Program-made: the position numbers and the translations under genes
Notes under the pieces: generated by a model
Seen by the model: the letters and a program-made list of their open reading frames with translations, nothing else
Told to the model about the DNA's origin: nothing
Database searches by the model: none
In this document: positions 1 to 12,027 of the stretch, piece by piece
How positions within the stretch are numbered: position 1 is the first letter of the stretch
How the letters are laid out: each line of letters begins with the position of its first letter
NCBI GenBank assembly: GCA_011317545.1
Contig: WUJK01000004.1
Span: 3,232,501 to 3,296,500, forward strand
Length of the DNA: 64,000 bases
Direction of reading: 5' to 3'
DNA from: Coniella vitis
Lineage: Eukaryota > Ascomycota > Sordariomycetes > Diaporthales > Schizoparmaceae

Positions 1-2790
1 ATTTATATTATCTACCTAAATAATATTTTAATTTTTAATAAAGACCTTATAACGTATATATAAGATATTTATAGGGTATTTAAGCGATTACGTAAATAAA
101 AGTTATATATTAACCTTAAAAAATATAAATTTAATATATTAAAAGTTAAATTTCTAGGTTTCGTTATTACTCCTAAGGGAATTAGTATAGAATATAGTAG
201 AATTACTGCTATTAAGTAATAGCCCGAGCCTATATATATTAAAGATATCTAAGTATTCTTAGGTTTTACTAGTTTTTATAAGCGTTTTATTCGGAATTAT
301 TCTTATATTACTATACCTTTAACGTAGCTTTTACGCGGCGAGTATATTAATACCTTTATTCTTAATTTCCGATAGTATCTTATATTCCGAATATTATATA
401 TTCGTTTTACTATCCCTTTATTATTACGCTATTTTAATCCTACTTTACTAATATATATAGAAATAGATATATCTTAGTAAGCTATTAGAGCTATTTTATT
501 ATAGTTATTTAATATAGTTTAATATCTAATTAGTTTTCACTCTAAAAAGTTAACTCTAGTTAAAGCGCGTTATAGTATAGGAGACTAGGAACTATTTACT
601 ATTATTAATATAGCGTTAAACTAGCGTTAATACCTCTTATATATATAAACCTTAGTTATTATTAAGACTAATTACTTAAATTAGAGTTTTTAGGAAATAA
701 AAAGATAGCTATTAGTAAGATAAGTACGATAGTTATAGCTTTTAAATAATTATAACTTTACTATTATTTATTAACCTAGTCGATTAAATCCTATAGACGG
801 ATTATTATAGCGTCCTAACTATTATAATAGCGCGAAAGTTAATAAGGAGCTATATATACCTAGCAATTTTATTATATAGATATCTAAAGACCTAGTATAA
901 TTAAAACGGACTTATCGAAATAATAAACTAAATACTAAAGAGGTATAGTTTATTATAGGATTAGTAATTTCTTATTTATAGATAGATAAGCTATAAATAT
1001 ATAGTCTTAGAGTATATTTTAGATAACCTAAATAGTATTATCTCGTTATTAGACGGAGGAGGTAATATCTATAAGACTAGATCTAAGAATTTTATCCCGT
1101 ATAGGTTATTAAGTTGCTTAGAAATAGCGGTAAAGTATATAGGACGGAGAGCTTATTTTTTAATAATATATACTCTCGGATAGAAATTAAGGACCTTTAA
1201 GCGAAGTTATTAGACTATATAATCCGAGTTTAAACTATACGTTAGTTCTATAGTTTACCTGCTTAGAAGTAGGCCTTACGACCTTATTATCCTTCCGTAT
1301 ATATAACCTTAACGTATTACGGTAATAGCTATATAGCTAGATAAACCTCTCTATATCGAGGTTAAGAATATATAATAAAGCGATCTATTTATAATATCCG
1401 GCGAATAGAAAGTATATAGAATCCGTATAAGAAACGTATAGAATACTTAATATAAACTCTTAATAATAAAGGACTAACTTTATATATCTTAGGTGCCTAT
1501 ACTTCGGAGGGAATTATTATTAGTATATTATAATAATATAACCGTAGGTTATTTCGGCTTTAATAAATCTTATAAGTTACTTAAATGCTACTACTTTTAG
1601 CCTTTTATATATAAGGATATAAGATAATATATTAATACCTATATAGTTTATTAATAAGCTAAAGTTATAACTTACCGTCCTTATAGCTTATTAATAGCGT
1701 TACCGGTGCTTATACGCCCTTAATAGGAAATTTCGATAGATTTTATTACTAAATTACTAATATCTATAGGAAGCAACGGAAAAGCCTATAATTTAATTCT
1801 AGTTATCGTAGATTACTATATAAAATATAAACTATATATACTAGTTATAACTCGACTTATAAGCAACGGACTCGTAGATTTAATCGTACGATATATATTT
1901 TAATCTTTTAAAATACTAGATAGGATTATTTCCGATAAAGGAAGCCTATTTATAAGCACTTTTTAGAGTTCTTTCTATTATTATTTAGCGATAAAGCGGC
2001 GTTTTAGTACTATAATATACCCGTAAACGGATAGTTAAATAAAGCGCCTAAATTAAACTTTAGAACTTTACTTATATATATATTATAATATTAAATAAGT
2101 AGATTAAACGTAACGTTTACCTATAGCTTAATTTACTTATAATAATACGCTATATTTATTAACTTCTTTATTATCTACTTATACCTTAATAGAATATAAC
2201 CCTTATTTACCTTCTAACTATCCTAGTTACCTAAAAATAATAGTACTAGCTATTATAGAAAGAATAATAGCCCTATTAGAGAAATATATTACTATAGAGT
2301 AATATTTACGTAATACTTAAGCTAATTATACTAAATAGTATAATATAAAGTATATAGATAAAAGATTTATATCTAATTAACTAATCTTAATCTTAACGAA
2401 GAACTTACGATAACGCTATCTATTAGCAAAGCTAGCAGATAAATATCTTAATTTATTTCGAGTATTAGAGGTAATTAGAGTATACGGATTAATATACCGA
2501 TTAGAGCTACTAAAAGCTTATAAAGTTTATAATATTTTTTTATATCTCTATATTAAAGCAATTTATTAATAGAGAAAGCGATAATCCTAAGCCCTAACCT
2601 AAAATTAATATTAAAGGTAAAGAATATTTTAAAATCGAAGCAATTCTTATATATCGAGGTCCTAAAAAATAACGCTAATTTCTTATTCGATAGAAGGGTT
2701 ATAATAGCGAAAACGATATATAAGAGCCGCGTTAATATATTAATAATAGAGAAATAATTCAAAAATATAAAATGCAATTAATAGTAAAAC
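1..2790 (+). mobile_element. RIP-degraded Ty3/Gypsy chromovirus pol (element A), left end outside the window
   Basis: Reading the plus strand through its many TAA/TAG stops gives a recognisable Ty3/Gypsy pol in the usual order. The end of reverse transcriptase lies at ~147-335 (motifs like KFLGFVITPKGI and VFLGFTSFYKRFIRNYS), RNase H at ~440-700 (FHSKKLTLVKARYS), the integrase core at ~1,700-2,300 (ISIDFITKLL, LILVIVDYY, IISDKGSLFIS), and an integrase tail plus chromodomain at ~2,380-2,790 (LIRQKGYNSEN, matching the usual RWKGY...W stretch with RIP stops). The chromodomain places it among chromoviruses. A run of seven T at 2535-2541 shifts the frame between integrase tail and chromodomain. 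Nearly all stops are TAA or TAG where Gln or Trp is expected, which fits CpA-to-TpA change. It is non-functional. The gag and 5' LTR would lie left of the window. Confidence 0.85.
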
Positions 2791-2881
2791 GAAAAATTAC
2801 GAAAAATTAAAACTAGTCTAAGTAATTAACTAGCGAAAATAATAGCGTATTATAACGATTAAGTAGCGCAAAATATACTTA

Positions 2882-3769
2882 CTAGTTATAACTAATAATA
2901 ATAGCCTAAGCACTACTATTACCGCTATTACCGCTATTACCGCTATTATTACTATTACCGCCGTTATCGCCGCCTCTACCCTACGCGTTAGCATCGTTAT
3001 CGCCGTTATTACTATTATTATTAATACTATCGTTATTATTATTATCCTCTTTATCGTTATTATAGGTATTAGTAACCTTAACTAACCGTTCTCTAATATT
3101 AGCTAATCGTTCTAATATATTAACCCCGCGAGTAAATAGCGATATTATATCGCGAGTAATAATAAGCTATTTAGTATTACTATTACTACTAATAATAATA
3201 GCAGAGCTAGTATTACCCTACGAATTCGTAATACTTTTACCGCTACTATTATCCTTACTAATAATAAATAGATAGGACTAAGCGTAAGGAATTATCGAAA
3301 TAGCCTCTTTTAGCTAATCGGTAGTAAAAGGGTATTAAGATAATATAATCGTACGGACGGTAAAAGATATCTATTTAGTTACTTATTAGTATATTTATTA
3401 TAATATAATAGATTTAGATAATTATACTTATACGATAGCAAGGCTAATTATTTTTAGCGTAATATTTATATTTAGTATTAATATCTAATACTATTAGTAT
3501 TAATCTAATATATAAGGAAAAAGCTACTTACTAGGATAGGGTTTATAAATATAGTTTAGCTTTTTAGCTATTATACGAACGTAGCGTATATACTATTCTA
3601 TAATAGGCCGAGCGGGGGCTAAAGGGCTATTATTATTATTATTAATAGTTATAATAACTTTAGTACGTTTACTAGGCCTAAAAGTATAGTTAACGGTACT
3701 TTAACGTAAGATAAATATAAAAAATACTTACTAATTACCGTTATTATTAGCAGGGCGCTTAGGAGATAT
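2882..3769 (-). pseudogene. RIP-degraded intron-containing ORF antisense to element A
   Basis: No known family was recognised. On the minus strand a reading frame can be followed from an ATA codon at 3769 (probably a former ATG; it continues SPKRPANNNGN) down to a stop at 2882-2884. Two intact donor motifs interrupt it: GTAAGTATTT (~3730) and GTAAGTAGCT (~3532), each followed closely by an AG where the frame resumes. The middle exon reads like FRPSKRTKV and LAPARPIIE*YIRYVRIIAK, and the last exon includes LFTRGVNILERLANIRERL. It ends in an Asn/Gly/Ser-rich tail made by a repeating ACCGCTATT-type unit (plus strand 2,931-2,990). About a dozen internal stops are all TAA/TAG at places where Gln or Trp would fit. 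It converges on the chromodomain end of element A and may be an extra ORF of that element or an unrelated captured gene. Confidence 0.5.
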
Positions 3770-4820
3770 TTTTATTTATCTAATTAATAAACGTTATAAC
3801 TACTATAATAAAGCGTTAGCACTACGTACTAATTATAAAAACGCAGAAAAGGAGTAAAGTAATAAACGCGATAGAACTGCTTTTTAGCAGGGAAGATAAA
3901 GCGTATAATAGGGGGAGACTAAAAGGGAATACTAATAAAATATTTAAAAGTTTAGTCTAAAGGAAGAAAAAAAAAGGTAAAAGAAGTAAATTAATAGAGA
4001 AAAAAAGAGTAGCTTTTATAATTATAAAGGTAAAGCTATTATAATAGTTAGGTAGCCTATATACCCTACCTATTTACTATTATTACTACTATTTTTACTA
4101 TTACTATTATTCTTTTATTATTACTATTATTCTCGGTATAAACTATTCTTATTTACTATTCTTTTATTACTACTATTATTCTATTATTATTACTATTGTT
4201 TTATTATACCTATAGCGTTACTAATAATACTTTAAAACCCCTCGATAATAATACGATAATAATAATATAGTAATAAGGATAATAAAGCAATAATAAAGAT
4301 ACTTTAACGTATAATATACTATATTATCCCTAGCACCGATATTTAATAATAATAAGCTATTTTTGGAATAATAGTATAGCTACTATATTATAATACTAAT
4401 AAAAGAAAATTGGATTTTAAGTATATAACCTGCGATTTAGTTATAAATAACCTACTTAAACGTAACGAGTTATTAGCTAGAGTACCTTAACCTAAATTGC
4501 TATTATTAGATAAAAAGGACTTCTCCTAGTATTTAATAGCTTCGAGGATAAAGCTTATAAGAAGGGGGATATTATTAGAGTCTAAACTGGAAACCTACTT
4601 ATATATTACTTAAAAGCAATAGGAACCCTACGAAGTTAATTATATTTATAGTTAAGGATAGAAATTAGGATAGGGGAAAAAAAAGAAAGGAACTAAGTTT
4701 AATTTAATTTCTAAATATAACCTTATTGGAAATATATCTTGAATACTACTAAGATCCTGCTTATTAGATGCTTTCTTATATCCTATCACTTTGCTTACCA
4801 AAACCCTGATAAGTAGTATC
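3770..4820. other. AT-rich spacer with simple-sequence tracts, between elements A and B
   Basis: No gene was recognised. Around 4,075-4,200 there is an imperfect (ATT/ACT)n tract. From about 4,725 to 4,820 the sequence again contains TG and CA dinucleotides (gatcctgc, tatcactttgc, accctgat), unlike the surrounding DNA, so this short stretch was mutated less. It directly abuts the left LTR of element B. The unseen 3' LTR of element A could lie in this interval, but no second copy is present to prove it. Confidence 0.5.
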
Positions 4821-5076
4821 TATATAGCTATACGAGAGCTGCTCTTAAGTAGCTTTTACGCTTAAGATCTATCTTTAGATAGAGTTTTCTATAGGTCTAT
4901 CGTCGATATAGGTGCTATTACCGATAGTCTTTTAAGCGGCTTATAAGCTGCTCGGAAAGCGCTCTCGTTTAGCGCTTATATAATACTAGTCTCTAAACGG
5001 GAAAAAAATATATTAACTAAGGCTTCGTACCCTAGTATACCGAAGCCGTATATTTACCCGTAGGCCTATAATATTA
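4821..5076 (-). repeat. LTR of element B (left copy; 3' LTR)
   Basis: This 256-bp segment is a direct repeat of 11772-12027, with the same length and no obvious indel. It shares blocks such as ttacgcttaagatct, agagttttctataggtct and agcggcttataagctgct. Most differences are C/T or G/A. Read on the minus strand it begins TA and ends TA, as a TG...CA LTR would after CpA/TpG mutation. It is followed on the inner side by a C7 run, i.e. a purine tract on the element's strand, so it is the 3' LTR of a minus-oriented element. No convincing target-site duplication was found. Confidence 0.88.
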
Positions 5077-5086
5077 CCCCCCCGCT
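5077..5086 (-). other. Polypurine tract of element B
   Basis: The minus strand reads AGCGGGGGGG immediately next to the start of the 3' LTR. This is the position where an LTR retrotransposon primes plus-strand DNA synthesis. A G7 run in otherwise AT-saturated DNA stands out and supports the minus orientation of element B. G-runs contain no CpA/TpG, which explains their survival through RIP. Confidence 0.65.
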
Positions 5087-5474
5087 TAGGCTAAATACCC
5101 TCCTATAAAGCCGTATATAATATAATAGGGGTATAATAGCTACTCTAATAATATAATAATATAGCGCTATTATGCCCGCCTACCCTATTAAAAGAGCCTT
5201 ATTTTTATACCTAATAAGTATAAATAGAGTCTTATATCTACGGAGCTCCTTTAAACCTAGCTCTTAGCGAATCTATAAATTCTATCGCTTATTATCCGTT
5301 AATAGAATAATAATAATATCCTTAACCTAATAAGCGGTTATAAGCGTAATATCTTTACTCTTAAAGCTTTAAAAAAGTATAAATACCCCCTTAACTCCTA
5401 TTCTAAGGGTTATTCCTTCCTCTCGATTAAACTAAAGCCCTTATAAGTTATACGAAACTAACTATTATAATAAT

Positions 5475-6526
5475 AAAGTAAGTATTACGCCTTCCCTATT
5501 TATTCTCTACTTATACTTAGCTCTATTAATAATATAAACGTTGCTACTCGCTTTAAGTAAGCTAATATAGCCTTTATTATTATACCTACTACCGCTAACC
5601 CTACTATTACCCCTGCTATTACTATAGGCTTTATAACTACTCCTATAATAATAGCGCTTATAGCTATAGCTATAGCTATTCCTACCGTACCCGCTATTAC
5701 TCCTACCGCTATTATCCTTGCCCCTACTGCTACCTAGCTCGATAAGGCTATTAATAAGCTTATCTAGAGTATTATCGCTATTAATCCGTAGCTCCGACCC
5801 CGTATTACCCTCCCTAAGGGTATTAAGGATAAGTAATACCTACCTTATATTATAAGGGCTTTTAAGAACCCCTTCTCCTTTTACTTTTATAATATTAGTA
5901 AATAACACTTCCCCTACTCCTTTATAGCTTACTAACTACTATAGCCGGCGCCCGTTATTTCTCCTATAGGATAAATAAAAAGGGTAAGAATTCCGGCTAT
6001 TCTTATACCCCCTTTTATTAAACTAATAAGATATATACTACTATTATTATTATAATTAACTATTCCCCTTACTTATAATACTTCCGACCCTAGTATATAT
6101 TATTCCTTCCCTACTTACGCTTTCCTATACTTATATATTCTAGATATTCTTTACCCCTAGGCCTTTATTACTCTTACTATATATTATACTTATAATTACC
6201 TACTTAAATTAAATAAAACTTAGGCTAGCTATAATAAGGTCCGGTTATTAAATAATAAGTATACCTATAATATATATATTAATTACTCCTTCCCTATTTA
6301 TAACCTACTAACTTTATATTAGCGTTATAGATATAAGCTTATATACTACTAAGCGGTAGTATTAGATAATATTACTAACCTATTAATAAAGCTTATAAAA
6401 GGGGGTAGTAAGGGTAAGGGCTTAATTAGTACTAAAGTAAAGTATAATATTAATAACGATCCTTATTCTAATAAAATTAAGGAGAGTAATTCTAATAATA
6501 AAGAGGAGGTAAGCGAGGATAAGTAG
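5475..6526 (+). pseudogene. RIP-degraded ORF antisense to gag-pol inside element B
   Basis: No known family was recognised. One plus-strand frame runs about 350 codons with roughly fourteen internal TAA/TAG codons and otherwise protein-like content. The N-terminal third is Ala/Pro/Thr/Ile-rich (e.g. AIPTVPAITPTAIILAPTAT). A middle section reads like RAFKNPFSFYFYNISK and PAPVISPIG, and a hydrophilic C-terminus like KGGSKGKGLISTKVKYN is followed by an Asn/Ser/Glu-rich end (SNSNNKEEVSEDK) before TAG at 6524-6526. It lies between the chromodomain end of the minus-strand gag-pol and the 3' LTR and is convergent with gag-pol. Chance openness in AT-rich DNA cannot be excluded by eye. No sequence similarity to the antisense frame of element A was seen. 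Confidence 0.45.
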
Positions 6527-9500
6527 GTAGTTATATTAGCGCGCGTTTTATATATAGTTTTCTTTTTATTCGTAGTATTTAATTTCCCCGCTCTTCCTTT
6601 CTATAACTTTAGGCTATTATAACTTATAGTATTATTATAACGTTATTCGAACTCCTTAAGAGTAGTTATATCTTTAAATTCGGATAATAGCTATTAGGCT
6701 AGCTAATCTTATCTAACCTATTTAACTAGAACTTTATATTATAGCGTTTCGTTTATTTTTATATAGCCTTTATATAGCTTATTATATACTCTAATAATAT
6801 TCTCTACCTAATATTCGGGTTCCTCTCCCTCTTTAACTATAATAGGGTCGGGCCGATATTCTCTCTATACTTATAATAGGAGCGGGTTTTATATAGCTCG
6901 GATTAGGAGATTTATATAAAAATAAGGGTAAATACCTAGTAGGATATCTAATTCTATTATATAAGGGCTAATAATATATATTATAATATACTTCTTATAT
7001 AATTAAGCTAACTTCTTTAAAAGGTAGTCGGTAATAATATTTCGTAGGGAGAGTTATACTTTATCGCCCTTAATAAGCTATTCTATAGCTACTTATAACT
7101 TATTTATAGATTCTTCTATTTATTATTATATAACTATTATTATAGCTTAAGCGAAAGTAGTTATATTTTTAAGCCGTTAAACGAAGTTCTTAGCCTAAAC
7201 CCTAAACGCTTATATTAATAATATACTATACTTTACTTATTCGATTAGATCTATATAATAATCGTATAGGATAAAAAATAGGTTAAAGCTAATTATATTA
7301 ATATCCCTATTATTAATAGCTAGTTAAGCGCTAGCTAGGAGTATCGGCTAATCTAATTCTATATAAGTAATAAATACGCGGAGGTAATCTATAACCTCTT
7401 AGTTTACCCTTTCTATAGCTTTATCTATTTATAGGTAGAAAGCGGTATTTAGGTATTACTCTATCTTTATAAGCTTATATAATCGGTACTAAAACCCTTT
7501 TACCTAGTTTAAGCCTCGATTATTAACTATTACCTTAGGGAAACTATAAAACCGCTAGTAATAATATAAGAACCGCTTTATATATATTTCCGTACTTATA
7601 CTATATATAGCTTCGAATATAATAGCTTTTATTAGTCGGTCCGTAATTACTATTAAATAGGCCTCTTTTATATTATCCTTATAAAAGAGGTCGATTATAA
7701 AGTCTATAAATAACTCGCTTTATACCCGCTTAGGTATTAATAGGGGCTTATAAAGGCCTTTTCTTTAATATCTCTATACCGTCTTACGTTTATAAACGTT
7801 ATAATTTTATATAAACCGCCGAATACTACGATATATATCTAGCTAAAAATAGCCCCTTATTATTATTATAATAATAATATCCTTCCCTAGGTAGCTAGAT
7901 AAGGTAGAATCGTAGATATTTTATATTAGTTTAGTATATAGGGGTTCCTAATCCGGTAACTAGAGCTATTTATAAAACCTAAATAATCCTTTATTATCGA
8001 TTAAATATTCTACTATAGATACCTTAATAAGCTTACCTTCGGATATTTATAGATAAGGGGGAAAAGAGTATTTACTCCTACGGATTACGCTTATAAGCTA
8101 GGAGTAAACCTTATTATATAAAATAGTATTATCCTATAAATACTAGAGCTCCTCTTATATAAAGACCTTATTACCTATTAATAATAACTTATTATATATT
8201 ATAACTTAGTTTATTTCTATTAATAATAAAAGCTAGATTTATCTACCGGCAAAGCGTTTATTAGATATATTATATAGTATATCCTATTCCCTCCTCGAAA
8301 GGGCGTTTAAATACTCGCTAATAGCTTCTATACGGTAGACTAGGTAATATCGAAAATAAGCTATCGTTTCGGATTAATAAACTTACCTCTCGGTAAAACG
8401 TTATAATATTATAAAATATTCGAGGTTCTTATAATCCGAGTAAATCGTAAATAATAATATAATACCCCTAAGCTTTATATCCTATACTTTTAAGTAATTA
8501 ATAATAGCTAATAGTTTCTTATCGTAGATCTTATAATTATACTCTATAGAGCTTAAGCGGCGTAAGTAATATACTATTAAGCGGAGGATATTATATTTAT
8601 CTCTTTAAAAGAGGTAACTACCTAATAAATACCTAGAATAATCCGCTTTTAATATTATCTCCTTATCCGGATCCTATTAAGCGAGTATAAGCTTACTAAT
8701 AAAAAGGCGTTTTAAATATTCGAATATAGCTTATTTATACTTATTAAACCTAAATAAGACCCCCTTTTTAGTTAAAACTAGGAGGAGCTTTACGATTTCG
8801 GAATAATTAGTAATAAATTAATAATAAAAGTTTATAAATCCTAGGAAGCTATAAACTCCTTTAACTATCTTCGGAGCCTCTTAATTACGTATAATATATA
8901 CCTTCTCGGGGTTTATATAGGTCCCTACCCCCGCTTTAATAATAAAGCTTAAATATTTCGTTTCTATTACGCCGAATTCGTACTTAGTAATATCTAAATT
9001 TAAGCCTATTACTTCGAGAATATATAATATTAGCTTTACCTTTATTTAATAGTCTTTAGCTATACTATCGGTATATACTAGAACGTTATCGATATAAGCT
9101 AAATAGAAAATATCTAGGTAAGGGCGTAGAGTATTATTAATATAGTATTAGAATATTACGGGAGCGCTTATAAATCCGAATAGGGTTATTAGCTACTCGA
9201 AGAGGCTATACCTTATATAAAAGGCGGTTTTCTATTTATCTCCTTCTTTAATATAAAGCTTATAAAATACTATTTATATATCAAGCTTAGTAAAATATTT
9301 AGTATTTATAATATTAGATAAGGTTTCTTTAATAAGGGGGAGTAGGTAGTAATCGGCTTCCGAGATAGTATTAAATACGCGATAATCTATATAAAAACGG
9401 AGGCCGCCCCTTAGTTTCTTAATAAAGATTATAAAAGCTCCTATTAAGGAACTATTAGCTTTAATATAGCTTATATTAAATAGCTCGGTAAAAGTCTTCC

Positions 9501-11771
9501 TTATTATAATAAGTTCTTCTCTAGATATCCTATATAATAAGCCCTATAGGGCGTTTATATTAAACCTATCCGCTTTTTTATATAGCCGGATCTTATAATC
9601 CGCTCTTTCTTTATATAAAGGTAATATAGAAGCTATTTCCTTATTAAAAAGGTTCCGGAACTCGTAATACTCTAGGGGGAGTTTTTTATTAACCGAGAAT
9701 TCTACTTTCGGTATTAAGGCCTTAGTAATATCGGCTATTATAATACTAAAAAGTATTACCTAAGCGGTATTTAAGCGTTTTATATATCGAACTTTGCTTT
9801 AGATAATAAGGGTATTAATAAACGTATAATTAAAGTTCTTAGGGCTATATCCTTATTCCTAAACCTTTAATCCTCCGGCTTATTTAATATTTAAGCGGTA
9901 TTTATAAGCTATATATATTACCCTCTCTCTCTCTACCTAAGGTTTTCCTAAAATAAGGTTATACTAAACGTAGGGGATTATATAGGCTTAAATATAATAT
10001 AAATCTCTATTTAAATCTATATTAAGGTAAGTTATATAGCGGATAACGGGCTATTTATATAATATTCTCTCCCTTAATAATTAATAAAGGGTCCTAGGCG
10101 AGATAAGTATATACGGAAGTTTTAACTTATATATAGGTATCTCTCTTATAGCGGAATAATAGTTATAACTAGAGTTAATAAATATTAAGATAAATAAAGT
10201 TAAATTATAGAATAAATCTATTATAAAATAGCTTTTATCTATTTAACGCTTTACTCTTTATAAGCTAAACTCGAGACCTATAAGCTCCTATATATAACTC
10301 TATATAAGAGTAGCTAATTTTCTTCCTATTCCTCGGTAATATTATTAAGGTCGATAAGGTTAATATAAATTATATTAATTCCTATCTCTCGTATAGCTCC
10401 TAAAGTAATAAGCGGGCGTACGGGTAGGAAGGGGTAATAAGCGATTCTATAGTTCGAATATTTATACTTATAATAAAGTCCCTAATTTTTCTTATATATA
10501 ATCTCCGCTTAATTAACTTATCTTATATACTATTTATTAGCTTATAATACGTTAATACTAGTTATAATTATATCCCTATTAGGATCTATATAAAGGTTTT
10601 ACGGTTTTTATCCGTTTCCTCCTATTCGTTAAGCTATTCTAAAGTACTATACTATAGTATTAGATAAATAGCTTAAGGGCGAAGTATAGCTACTATTTCT
10701 AATAATAATATAACTTTCTAACTTAGCCGAGATATAGAAAGCTTTCTTTACTTAATTATTATATATCGATAGTATCTCTATATTAATAAGCTATATATAT
10801 AATATGCTATTAATAGCGCCCTTTAGGTATATTAATTTAGCTAAATCCGGCTATTCTATACCGCCGGAATCTACTAATAGCTTCTCCTATTAAGAGAAGA
10901 AGTTAGGGAAGGATTAGCCTTTCTTCTAAATAAAACTATAGAGCTTTTAGGAAGCGGTAATAATATAATTCTCGTTATAATATCGATAGCAGAGCTATTA
11001 TAAGAATAAAGAGGGTTTCTAAAGGCTATACTCTCCTCCTACGGTATAATAGCTCTACGCTATAACTTTCGTATCTCCCTCTAGGTACTTATAGATTTCT
11101 TAAAACTTATCTATATAATCTTTAATAAAATAAGTATCTCGGACGAGTTTATACCTTATAATATACTTATAAGCTAGGAATTAAGTATATATACCCTTAA
11201 AGTTCGCTAGTTAAGAAAGGGGCTTATATTTAGATACGATTATACTCTCTAAGGCCTTATCTATATTAATATTAGCGTTTTTTATATCTTAAAAGATAGG
11301 AGTAGGGATATAGGTATCTTCTAATTCGTTAAATACCGGGTTAGGGTATTCGGCCGCTAGGTTACTAATACTTACTAATAGCTCCTATAATAATAAGCTA
11401 TAAGATTATTCGATTTATATAAGTTATATTATAAGCGCTTTAGGGTTTTATATACTATCTTCGCGCTATTATTATACTATTTATTTAATAATATACCGCT
11501 ATTTATCTATTATTTAAGTAACTATTTATTATATAGTTATTATTATATTATTATTATCGTTATTCGCTTAGGTAGGGAGTTATTCGAATTACTCGTTATA
11601 GGGGAACGATATCCTAAAGCTATACGCCGAATAAATATATAAATACCGTTAGATATATAGGGTAGGTAGAAGGAAGTTAGTTAAATATAAATAGGTATTA
11701 AGAGAGCGTTTATAGTTATAATCCTAATTTCTAGTATAAACTAATTTAAGGAGAGAAGTAAGAGTAATATT

Positions 11772-12027
11772 TATATAGCTATATAAGAGCTACTCTTAAA
11801 TAGCTTTTACGCTTAAGATCTACCTTTAGATAGAGTTTTCTATAGGTCTACCGTCGATATAAATACTATTGCCGATAATCCTTTAAGCGGCTTATAAGCT
11901 GCTTAGAAGGCGCTCTTATTCAGCCTTTATATAATGCTAGTCTCTAGACGGGAAGGGAATATACTAACTAAGGCTTTATACCCTAGTATGCCGAAGCCGT
12001 GTATTTACCCGTGGGCCTATAATACTA
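11772..12027 (-). repeat. LTR of element B (right copy; 5' LTR)
   Basis: Partner of 4821-5076, equal in length. This copy keeps more TG and CA dinucleotides (tattgccga, aatgctag, tatgccgaagccgtg, cccgtgggcc) than the left copy. The two LTRs have therefore mutated unequally, with the copy nearer the gene island less affected. The inner flank did not give a recognisable primer-binding site. Confidence 0.88.

Larger units (their letters stand above)
4821..12027 (-). mobile_element. Complete RIP-degraded Ty3/Gypsy chromovirus (element B), 7.2 kb
   Basis: LTR-bounded element transcribed right to left. Going down the minus strand: a gag-like region at ~11,340-10,940 with a possible zinc-knuckle remnant, an aspartic protease motif (LLVDSGG, ~10,880), reverse transcriptase at ~9,900-8,800, RNase H at ~8,700-8,300 (LKADYSRYLLGSYLFQ), integrase at ~7,900-7,200 (LIVITDRLIKAIIFEAI), and a C-terminal chromodomain with tail at ~6,860-6,560 (EEPEY*VERIL, KEFERRYNN). 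The RT catalytic motif reads YIDN at ~9,086-9,099 instead of YLDD/YIDD, a GAC-to-AAC change expected from RIP. Frequent TAA/TAG stops make it non-coding today. A decayed plus-strand frame fills the space between chromodomain and 3' LTR. Confidence 0.88.
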
